64,000 nt of DNA from HRBIN30 sp964534275 (GTDB lineage Bacteria > Desulfobacterota > Binatia > HRBIN30): positions 124,001 to 188,000 of the forward strand of contig CAZHQG010000002.1 in assembly GCA_964534275.1 (NCBI GenBank), given 5' to 3'. Made by a program: the position numbers and the translations under genes. This document shows, piece after piece, positions 16,750 through 23,667 of this stretch (position 1 is the stretch's first letter; every line of letters begins with the position of its first letter). The notes beneath the pieces are model-generated. The model had not been told where the DNA came from. It saw nothing but the letters and a program-made list of their open reading frames with translations, and did not search any database.

Positions 16750-18227
16750 CTGCGAGCACTGGCGGTCGTTCTGCTCGTTCGGGAGAGCTTCGGTTCGTCA
16801 TCATCGGGGCAGGAATGTCTGGGATCCTGAGCGCCATCAAGCTGCGCGAAGCCGGCTTTCGTGACGTCGTGATTTACGAAAAGGCCGATCGACTTGGCGG
16901 CACGTGGCGCGACAACACCTACCCAGGGCTCACGTGCGACGTACCGTCGCACCTGTATTCGTACTCGTTTGCCTTGAATCCCGATTGGACCCATCGCTTT
17001 TCGCCTGGGCCGGAGATCCAGGCCTACTTCGAGAACGTGGCGCGGAAGTTCGGCGTAGATGCGTTGATCCGGTACCGAAAAGAGGTCGTCCGGTGCGAGC
17101 ACTCGAACGGCGGCTGGAAGCTCACGATGAGCGACGGCTCGCAGGACGAGGCAGACTTCATCATTGCCGCCAGCGGCGTGCTCCACCACCCTGCATATCC
17201 GGATATTCCCGGACTCGATCGCTTTGGCGGCCCTGCGTTCCACAGTGCACGCTGGGATCACTCCGTGCCCCTGTCGGGTCGCCGGGTTGGCGTGGTCGGA
17301 ACAGGCTCGAGTGCCATCCAAATTGTCGGAGCCATTGTCGATCAAGTGGCCGAGCTGCGGCTCTTTCAGCGGACGCCACAGTGGATCATGCCGATGAGCA
17401 ATCCCCCGTACACCGAGGCCGAGAAACAGGAGTTTCGGGAGCATCCAGAGCGGATCGTGCAGCTCCGCGAAGAGATCTCGCGCATGTTTGTCGACACGTT
17501 TGCCAACCACCTGGCGGACGTGAACTCCCCGCAACTGCAAGCGATTCACGCGGCGTGCGAGGCTCATCTAGAAAATAGCGTGCGCGACCCAGAACTGCGC
17601 GAGAAACTTCGTCCCAACTATCGCGCGGGCTGCAAACGGTTGATCCTGTCCGAGAACTTTTACGATGCCATTCAGCGACCCAACGCAAAGTTGGTGACCG
17701 AGCCGATCGAGCGCGTCGAAGGGGCGGGCGTGCGCACCCGCGACGGCGTTTTGCACGAGCTGGACGTACTGGTTTTGGCAACCGGATTTCGCGTCGATCG
17801 CTTCATCCGACCAACAGAGGTGATCGGCCGCGGCGGCGTACGGCTGGACGATGTTTGGAAAGACACCCCAGCCGCGTATCTTGCCATTTCGGTGCCCGAT
17901 TTTCCGAACTTCTTCTTGCTGAACGGCCCGAATAGCCCGGTCGGGAACTTCTCGCTCATCGAAGTGGCGGAGTTGCAGTTCGCCTACATTTTGCAGCTCG
18001 TCGAGCTGGTACGTCGCGGCGTGTGCGCGGAACTGAGTGCGTCGCATGCAGCAATGCGGCGTTTCGATGCGGCGCGGAAACAGCAGGCGGCACGAACGAT
18101 TTGGGCTAGTGGGTGCCGCAGCTGGTACCTGGACGGCGAGGGCGTACCCATCGCCTGGCCGTGGCCGTTCGACCGCTTCCGCGAAGAAATGTCCAGGCCG
18201 AACTTGGCTGACTTCGACCGGAGATAA
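16746..18227 (+). CDS. Flavin-containing / Baeyer-Villiger-type monooxygenase
   Basis: FAD- and NADPH-dependent monooxygenase, 493 residues, predicted to insert oxygen into ketones or hydroxylate an organic substrate. The FAD-binding Rossmann motif GAGMSG is at residues 21-26, followed by GGTWRDNTYPGLTCDVPSH, characteristic of Baeyer-Villiger-like enzymes. The BVMO fingerprint FxGxxxHxxxW is matched by FGGPAFHSARW near residue 160. The NADPH-binding motif GTGSSA is near residue 185. It overlaps the TetR gene by ATGA and is followed 10 bases later by the broken crotonase. With the thiolase-like protein this suggests oxidative breakdown of a cyclic or branched ketone through CoA esters; the substrate is unknown. 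Confidence 0.92.
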   Translation: MTASTGGRSARSGELRFVIIGAGMSGILSAIKLREAGFRDVVIYEKADRLGGTWRDNTYPGLTCDVPSHLYSYSFALNPDWTHRFSPGPEIQAYFENVARKFGVDALIRYRKEVVRCEHSNGGWKLTMSDGSQDEADFIIAASGVLHHPAYPDIPGLDRFGGPAFHSARWDHSVPLSGRRVGVVGTGSSAIQIVGAIVDQVAELRLFQRTPQWIMPMSNPPYTEAEKQEFREHPERIVQLREEISRMFVDTFANHLADVNSPQLQAIHAACEAHLENSVRDPELREKLRPNYRAGCKRLILSENFYDAIQRPNAKLVTEPIERVEGAGVRTRDGVLHELDVLVLATGFRVDRFIRPTEVIGRGGVRLDDVWKDTPAAYLAISVPDFPNFFLLNGPNSPVGNFSLIEVAELQFAYILQLVELVRRGVCAELSASHAAMRRFDAARKQQAARTIWASGCRSWYLDGEGVPIAWPWPFDRFREEMSRPNLADFDRR

Positions 18228-18237
18228 AGGGGGAGCC

Positions 18238-18856
18238 ATGAAGCGCGAACACTGCTTGATCGAACGCGACGGCCATGGGCTGATCGTCACGCTGAACCGC
18301 CCCGAGGCAAAAACGCCCTGAGTGCGGGCATGCTAGCGGGGATGTACCGCGCTTGGCGCCTGCTCGACGAGGAGGACGACTTGCGCATGGCGATCCTCAC
18401 GGGGCAAGGCGATGTGTTCTGTGCTGGTGCCGACTTCAAGTCGATGGGTGCGGGAGAAATGGACGAAGAATTCATGAAGCTCATGTCCGAGATTCCTGAT
18501 ATCCATTGGCAGGCACTGCTTCGACACAACCGTCCGATGCAGCCAATCGTCGCGGCGGGGGAAGGTTCCGCGGTCGCGGGCGGCACCGAGACCCTGCTCG
18601 GCACCGACATTCGCGATGCGGCGGAGGAGGCCGTGTTCGAAATCACCGAAGCGCGGAAGATTGCAGCCACGATTTGTGAAAACGCTCCACGTCGGTGCGC
18701 GCGCTCGTGCGGATGCTGCGCGAGGTGGGCGAAAGTTCCGGCGAGGCCCTTGCGAAAGAGCTCGAAGTCGGCAGCCCCATCTTCGGGACCCCCGACGCGC
18801 GCGAAGGCATGAAAGCGTTCGCGGAGAAGCGCAAACCCATCGACAAGGACGGGTGA
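18238..18856 (+). pseudogene. Enoyl-CoA hydratase/isomerase (crotonase) pseudogene: two frameshifts and an internal deletion
   Basis: Three pieces of one crotonase lie in successive frames. From ATG 18238 (good GGGGGAG site) the product reads to TLNRPEAK and stops at once. The frame then shifts by -1 within an A5 run at about 18309, giving the fragment with SAGMLAGMYRAWRLLDEED, VFCAGADFKSM and VAGGTETLLGTDIR. A second -1 shift at about 18687-18691 restores the C-terminus (LREVGESSGEALAKELEVG, EGMKAFAEKRKP), ending with TGA 18856. Relative to intact family members, about 55-60 residues are missing between VFEITEA and RKIAATICENAP, including the second half of the active-site core. Reading errors could explain the frameshifts but not that deletion. 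The gene is most likely non-functional. Confidence 0.82.
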
Positions 18857-18858
18857 CA

Positions 18859-20346
18859 ATGGCAGAGTTCCCGGCAAACGTCCCGGTGATTGTGGGCGTT
18901 GGTTTTCACCAAGAGCGCAACGAAGATCCCACTCAGTGCTCCGAGCCTTACCAGCTCATGGTGCAGGCAGCACGAGCGGCCGCTGCCGACGCAGGGTCGG
19001 AGGAGCTCCTGCGGCGCATCGAGTCGGTGTCGGTGCCGCGCGGGATGTGGCAATACCGGAATCCCGGTAGGCTCGTTGCCGAAGCACTTGGATGCTCGAG
19101 GGCAAAGAGCATCTTGTCGGACTTAGGAGTTCTGCAGCTCACCCTGCTGAGCGAACTCTGTCAGTCGATTGCAGCAGGCGAACGTACGGTTGGCCTGGTC
19201 ACGGGAGGGGAGGCCCAGTTTCGTGCCCTGCGGGCCATGATCACGCAGCAGCGGGTGACGGATACTGAGCAGCCCGAGGAGACTCCAGCGCCGGATGTTC
19301 ACCTTACCTCCTCCGACCCCTTTTGCAGCGATCTCGAGAGCCGGCGTGGTCTGAATCTGCCCGTGGAGTACTTTGCGATCATCGAATCGGCCTTGCGCTG
19401 TCACCAAGGCCTGAGCGTGGATGGGCACCGGGACCGTTTAGCTGCGCTGTACAGCTCGTTTAGCGAGGTCGCAGCCGGCAACCCGCACGCGTGGCGGCGC
19501 GAAATGGTAAGCCCCGAGGACATTCGCAATCCCTCCGCCAAGAATCCCATGCTGGCATTTCCCTACACGAAGAGACACTGCAGCCAGTGGAACGTAAACC
19601 GCGGGGTGGCCATTCTCGTTTGTTCGCTCCGCGTTGCCCAGGAACTTGGCCTCGACTCTTCGCGCTGGGTTTTCCCCGTTGTCACGGTCGAGTCGAAGCA
19701 CGTAGTCGTGCTGGCTCAGAAAAGAACGCTGCATAGCCAGCCCGGAACGGTCCTGTGCGGACAGCGAGCCTTTGCTCTTGCAGGCATCACCCCTGCCGAT
19801 CTGACCGCCGCAGAGCTTTACAGTTGCTTCCCGGCGGCAATTCAGTCGTTTGCGCTCGACCTCGGGCTGGATGGTGTCTGCCCCCTGACTGTCACTGGTT
19901 CCATGGCGTTTGCTGGGGGTCCGTACAACCATTTCAGCCTCGAGGGAGTGGCGAGAATGGTGGAGGTGCTCCGTGCTGGCGGTAGACCGCACCGGTTCGG
20001 GCTCGTCTCGAACTTGAGCGGCATCTTTGGAAAGCAAGCTTGCGTCTTACTTTCGGACGTCCCCAGGCCGGGTGGCTACGCGTACGAGGACGTCACCGAG
20101 GCGGTTGCCAAGATCGACCAACCTGTCCCGCTGAACGAGCAGTATACCGGGCCAGCGACCATCGTCGGCTACACGGTCGTGTTCCAACGGGACCATCCGT
20201 CACACGCGATCGCCATTTGCGATACGCCGGCTGGCGAGCGAACGGTTGCGAAGAGCGAGGATGCGTTCTTGCTCGAAGCAATGATGCGCGAAGAGTTTTG
20301 CGGCCGCCCGGCCGAGATCTCGGCAGGCGGAGGCTTCCGATTGTAA
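18859..20346 (+). CDS. Thiolase-like (SCP-x/acetyl-CoA acetyltransferase superfamily) protein
   Basis: A 495-residue thiolase-fold protein, third functional gene of the TetR operon, starting 2 bases after the crotonase remnant. Recognisable segments are IVGVGFHQERNEDP at the N-terminus, SIAAGERTVGLVTGGEAQ, TAAELYSCFPAAIQSFA, and VTGSMAFAGGPYNHFSLEGV near the C-terminus. The nucleophilic Cys of classical thiolases is not seen at the expected place (the region reads LGVLQLTLLSELC). It may therefore act as a retro-aldolase or decarboxylating enzyme, or have a displaced cysteine. A C-terminal OB-like extension (GPATIVGYTVVFQRD) follows the thiolase core, as in mycobacterial-type acetyl-CoA acetyltransferases. 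ATG 18859 is used; the longer open frame overlaps the pseudogene. Confidence 0.85.
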   Translation: MAEFPANVPVIVGVGFHQERNEDPTQCSEPYQLMVQAARAAAADAGSEELLRRIESVSVPRGMWQYRNPGRLVAEALGCSRAKSILSDLGVLQLTLLSELCQSIAAGERTVGLVTGGEAQFRALRAMITQQRVTDTEQPEETPAPDVHLTSSDPFCSDLESRRGLNLPVEYFAIIESALRCHQGLSVDGHRDRLAALYSSFSEVAAGNPHAWRREMVSPEDIRNPSAKNPMLAFPYTKRHCSQWNVNRGVAILVCSLRVAQELGLDSSRWVFPVVTVESKHVVVLAQKRTLHSQPGTVLCGQRAFALAGITPADLTAAELYSCFPAAIQSFALDLGLDGVCPLTVTGSMAFAGGPYNHFSLEGVARMVEVLRAGGRPHRFGLVSNLSGIFGKQACVLLSDVPRPGGYAYEDVTEAVAKIDQPVPLNEQYTGPATIVGYTVVFQRDHPSHAIAICDTPAGERTVAKSEDAFLLEAMMREEFCGRPAEISAGGGFRL

Positions 20347-20569
20347 CGGCTCGAGGAGCTTTCCCAACACGGCGTCCGGGCTGCCGATTCCCGTGTACGC
20401 TCGATCTCGAATTCGCAGGCGCGTGGCGAAATCCAACCTGGCCGCCCCGCGAAGGTGCTGGGCAAAACTCGGACTGCCGCCGATGGCGTGTGTCTGTGCC
20501 GCTCGATGCACCTCCCAGGCAGCCCTGGGGCCTGCGGCTCGCGACAACGAACGGTTGGGAGAAAACCGT

Positions 20570-20598
20570 TTGACATGTTGCACGAAACTCTGTAGGGC
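20570..20598 (+). promoter_or_regulatory. Possible sigma-70 promoter of the secreted protein gene
   Basis: A consensus -35 TTGACA (20570-20575) is followed after 17 bases by TAGGGC, a poor -10 box. It lies about 20 bases before the gene at 20620, which would give a very short leader. This is suggestive only. Confidence 0.25.
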
Positions 20599-20619
20599 CG
20601 CGACTGGAGGACTTTGGAA

Positions 20620-21654
20620 ATGCACGAATGGGTGCGGCGGGGGGTGGGCACAGTAGCGGTGGTTTTGGCTATTGTTTCTTCGGCGTTTGCCACGCCACAG
20701 TCGCTGCCGCAGACGATCTTACCGGGGGTCGGCAGCACATCTTGGGAAATTCGCAATGATGGGGGCACGGACGGCGGGCCGTTTGCCGGGGTGTGTGACG
20801 GTTCCCCGGCATTTGGGTTCGATGACGCGACGTCTGCTTCCGGAGCCGGCGACGCGTACGACGGGGCCTGGAGCGTGTGGATCAACGGCAATCCCTTCGT
20901 CGCGCCAGGGGGGTTGGTGGATGTGACCGGCACGACGCTTCTGGCTGGCCCAGTAGCGATGTCGGGGTTGAATGTTTGGTTGCAGTATTTCTTTTCCACC
21001 ACGCATCAGGCGGCAAGGATCCTCGTAATCCTGCAAAACCCCAGCCCAGTTGCGGCGAATGTCACCGTGCAAGTGCCGATCAATTTCGGCTCCGATTCAA
21101 ATACGACGGTCGGGCACACTTCGTCTGGCGATACGACCGTGACCACGGCTGACCGCTGGGTGGTGACTTCTGACGGGGGGCCGGGCGACCCGGTCAATAC
21201 CACAGTCTTTTATGGACCAGGTTCTCCCGCGCTGGTCCCAACAAGTTATACGCAGACGGTGTTCCACTGTGCTACTCGAGACGGTATCGGTGCGACATTC
21301 AACGTTTCGGTGCCGGGCTCGAGCGCCCGCGCGCTCCTGTTTTTTGCCGGCCTCGGCGATATCGCCGGTACGGGCAATTCGATTGCAGGAGCAATAGCGA
21401 ACGCCACCCTGTTCGACTCGGTCACCAGCCTGGCCAATTCGACAGACCTGCTCAGCGGTGTGACCGTTGGCACTTCTCAAAGCGCTTTAGTCCTGAATTG
21501 GGAAGGCTTGTCTGTGCAGTTGCCGCAGCAAGTCAGGACCGCAGCCGCCCCGCTGGTGAGCAACCCCCTACTGGTACTCTTTTGTGCGCTCATGCTGGCC
21601 GGGTTCGGCTGCTTGCAACTGCGCCGCGCGCGTGCCGGCGCGCCCATGTGCTGA
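20620..21654 (+). CDS. Secreted protein of unknown function with C-terminal membrane anchor
   Basis: A 344-residue protein that could not be assigned to a family. A signal peptide occupies about residues 1-25, ending AFATPQS. The mature part is Gly/Thr/Ser/Asn-rich with alternating hydrophobic residues, suggesting a beta-sandwich adhesin-like fold. The C-terminus has one hydrophobic helix (NPLLVLFCALMLAGFGC) followed by RRARA, an arrangement like cell-surface sorting tails, though without a PEP motif. ATG 20620 is used because TGGAGG lies 9 bases upstream; the TTG at 20614 is too close to that site. About 270 bases upstream and 425 bases downstream are noncoding, so it is monocistronic. Confidence 0.75.
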   Translation: MHEWVRRGVGTVAVVLAIVSSAFATPQSLPQTILPGVGSTSWEIRNDGGTDGGPFAGVCDGSPAFGFDDATSASGAGDAYDGAWSVWINGNPFVAPGGLVDVTGTTLLAGPVAMSGLNVWLQYFFSTTHQAARILVILQNPSPVAANVTVQVPINFGSDSNTTVGHTSSGDTTVTTADRWVVTSDGGPGDPVNTTVFYGPGSPALVPTSYTQTVFHCATRDGIGATFNVSVPGSSARALLFFAGLGDIAGTGNSIAGAIANATLFDSVTSLANSTDLLSGVTVGTSQSALVLNWEGLSVQLPQQVRTAAAPLVSNPLLVLFCALMLAGFGCLQLRRARAGAPMC

Positions 21655-22080
21655 CGCATGGCCCTCTGTACGTCATCGTGGGTCCGGTCTCGCTAGCAGC
21701 TATCTCGAGAACCGGCGTCCCGGGTTCCACCGCTCGGTGCGAGCGGCACGAACGTTCTTGGATCGAATCGCTAACGCGCGGGTGCCAACGTGATCGGGGG
21801 CACAGAATCGCTGCGTCCATACACGCGTACGTTGTCAACGCGCTGGTCTGGAAGGCGCCAGGTCGGCATTGATTGGGCGCCTTTTGGTGTGGCCGCTCAG
21901 CAAGGTTCCTCCGTGGTTGATCGGCGGTGGTAACGCTGCACGGCTGCTACGCGGAGAACTTGAGCGAGGCAAGGCGGAAACAGGTGTGCTGTTCTGTTGT
22001 CGACGCACGAAACGGTGAGCTGCGCTACTCCGGAACCACGGGTTCGAGTTTTGGGGCCGGGTTTGTTACGAAGCTAGCGT
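21655..22080. other. Noncoding stretch between the secreted protein and rppH
   Basis: No convincing gene, RNA or repeat was recognised here apart from a possible terminator hairpin at 21852-21885. Open frames in this stretch have no family-like sequence. The last part probably carries the rppH promoter. Confidence 0.5.
21852..21885 (+). terminator. Possible intrinsic terminator hairpin
   Basis: AAGGCGCC pairs with GGCGCCTT across a 16-base loop, and the stem ends in TTTT. The 8-bp stem is perfect, but the loop is large and the T-run short. It lies about 200 bases beyond the stop of the secreted-protein gene, so it may be only a weak terminator. Confidence 0.35.
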
Positions 22081-22629
22081 ATGGTTTCTTTCCCAAAGCG
22101 CACTGCGGAACTGCCGTATCGATTGTGTGTCGGTGTTGCGGTGTTCCGCTCCGATGGCTGCGTGTGGATCGGTAAGCGGATTGCGGCAGCCGACGCCGAA
22201 GAAGGCATGGGCACCTGGTGGCAAATGCCTCAAGGTGGTCTCGACGAGGGCGAAAACCCGGAAGAGGCTGCACGTCGCGAACTGTGGGAAGAAACCTCGA
22301 TGCGCTCGGTGAGGCTGCTTGGCGAGGTGCCCGGGTGGTTTGCGTACGACTTGCCGCCCGACTTGCAACGGATTGCGTGGGGCGGGCGTTATCGTGGCCA
22401 GAAGCAAAAATGGTTTGCCTTTCGCTTCGAGGGGCACGATTCAGAAATCGACGTGCATCGGCCCGGGGACGGTAAACACAAGCCGGAATTTGGCGAGTGG
22501 CGATGGGAGCAAGTGGAGCGGCTACCGGAACTCGTGGTCGGCTTCAAACGGCAGGTGTATGCGGCGCTCGTTCCCCACTTGCGACAGTTCGCCGAGCGGG
22601 CGCGCCAGCAGATCGAAGGAGCAACGTAA
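22081..22629 (+). CDS. rppH: RNA pyrophosphohydrolase (Nudix hydrolase)
   Basis: Removes pyrophosphate from 5'-triphosphate RNA ends or hydrolyses dinucleoside polyphosphates; 182 residues. The Nudix box is intact: GGLDEGENPEEAARRELWEETS (Gx5Ex7REUxEExGU pattern) at about residues 52-73, with the catalytic glutamates of the REL-EE segment. The preceding MGTWWQMPQGG and the later YRGQKQKWFAFRF are typical of the RppH branch rather than generic Nudix proteins. ATG 22081 begins the family-like PYRLCVGVAVF strand about 12 residues in. It converges on fur with 17 bases between the stops. Confidence 0.93.
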   Translation: MVSFPKRTAELPYRLCVGVAVFRSDGCVWIGKRIAAADAEEGMGTWWQMPQGGLDEGENPEEAARRELWEETSMRSVRLLGEVPGWFAYDLPPDLQRIAWGGRYRGQKQKWFAFRFEGHDSEIDVHRPGDGKHKPEFGEWRWEQVERLPELVVGFKRQVYAALVPHLRQFAERARQQIEGAT

Positions 22630-22646
22630 ATGCGCGTTGCCCGAGC

Positions 22647-23231
22647 CTAGGTTGACCGCGATGGTCCTCGGCCTCGGAGCTTGCGTCCGGAACCCGATCG
22701 CGTGGATCCCTCGCGCGGTTGGCGCTGCGAGGCAAGTTCTTGTCCTCCAGTGGAAGTCGTGCGTCCCGCTTGGCGGCGCTGGCATCGAGCGCAGATGCCG
22801 TAAAGCTCCATGCGGTGGCCGGTAAACAAAAACCCTTCGCGAGCGGCCACTTCGGCTTGTAACTGCTCGATGCGCTCTTCTTCGAATTCCACGATGGTGC
22901 CGCAGCGCACACAAATGAGATGGTCGTGGTGATGTCCTTCGGTGCTTTCGTAGCGCGCCTCGCCGTTGAGGAAGTGGCTTTCCGAAGCCAAACCGCACTC
23001 GGTCAGCAGCTTCATCGTGCGGTAAACGGTTGCGTAGCCGATCCGGCGGTTGACCTTTTTCACTTCGCGGTACAGCTCGTCCACGCTGATGTGCCGCTTG
23101 GCGGCGAAAAAGACACGGGCGATGTCATCCCGTTGGGCAGTGGATTTTAAGCCGAGACGACGCAGGTGCTCCTTAAAAATACGGAAACTCTCTGCTGCAG
23201 GATCGGTTTTGGGCGCAGCAGGGCGCTCCAT
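22647..23231 (-). CDS. Fur family metal-dependent transcriptional regulator
   Basis: Ferric-uptake-type repressor, 194 residues. The winged helix covers about residues 20-90 (LKSTAQRDDIARVFF, ISVDELYREVKKVNRRIGYATVYRTMKLL). The metal-binding dimerisation domain follows, with HHHDHLICVRCG and a second CxxC (CARCQ), giving the structural zinc site and a histidine-rich regulatory site. Which metal it senses (Fe, Zn or peroxide/PerR-like) cannot be fixed from sequence. A basic, low-complexity C-terminal tail of about 45 residues goes beyond the usual Fur end. It starts 11 bases after the stop of a small upstream gene and probably shares its transcript. Confidence 0.92.
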   Translation of the reverse strand: MERPAAPKTDPAAESFRIFKEHLRRLGLKSTAQRDDIARVFFAAKRHISVDELYREVKKVNRRIGYATVYRTMKLLTECGLASESHFLNGEARYESTEGHHHDHLICVRCGTIVEFEEERIEQLQAEVAAREGFLFTGHRMELYGICARCQRRQAGRTTSTGGQELASQRQPREGSTRSGSGRKLRGRGPSRST

Positions 23232-23242
23232 TCAGCCTCCGC

Positions 23243-23569
23243 TTACGCGTCGGTGGACGCGCCGGATGTCGATGCGACGCTACGCCCGAACAACTCGCGC
23301 GCAGGTGGGGAGAGAAACACATCGTCCAGGGGTTCCGTGCGGAGCACCTCCACCAGCACGTCTAGCTGCGCTTCTGGCGACGCGTCGCGGTCGAGGAAAA
23401 TCATCTTCGTTCCTCGCACGAGGCACCCGCCCCCGCGAACGTGGTAGCCGACCTCGCGCAGGAGTTTTTCCTCGCGGACCGTATAGCCTAGACGCTCGGC
23501 AATCGCGCGTAGCTCTTCCACCAGGGCCCGAAACCGGGCGGCGCTGTGGCGTCGTTGTTGCGTTGCCAT
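23243..23569 (-). CDS. Small conserved-looking protein of unknown function, in operon with fur
   Basis: A 108-residue soluble protein, charged and without membrane segments. It has an N-terminal helix (RFRALVEELRAIAERLGYTV), then a beta-rich centre (YHVRGGGCLVRGTKMIFLDRD), then a helix-rich end (LDVLVEVLRTEPLDDVFLSPPARELF). It resembles short proteins often annotated hypothetical in Gram-negative genomes with the pattern G-CxVRGxxxIFLDR. ATG 23569 is chosen; the open frame upstream is not conserved-looking. It sits immediately before fur on the same strand, which suggests joint transcription. The divergent phosphoketolase gene starts 98 bases away. Confidence 0.72.
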   Translation of the reverse strand: MATQQRRHSAARFRALVEELRAIAERLGYTVREEKLLREVGYHVRGGGCLVRGTKMIFLDRDASPEAQLDVLVEVLRTEPLDDVFLSPPARELFGRSVASTSGASTDA

Positions 23570-23667
23570 GACTTGGCCAAATCTACCCGCGGCCTGGAAG
23601 CAACACAACCCGAACCCATTGCGCGTTCTGGCCAACAAGGCAAACTGCACGTGCTGGAGGTGCACAG

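Noticed and set aside
18309..18320. Programmed -1 frameshift making a single functional crotonase
   Set aside because: A second frameshift and a missing core segment remain, so recoding at this site would not give a working enzyme.
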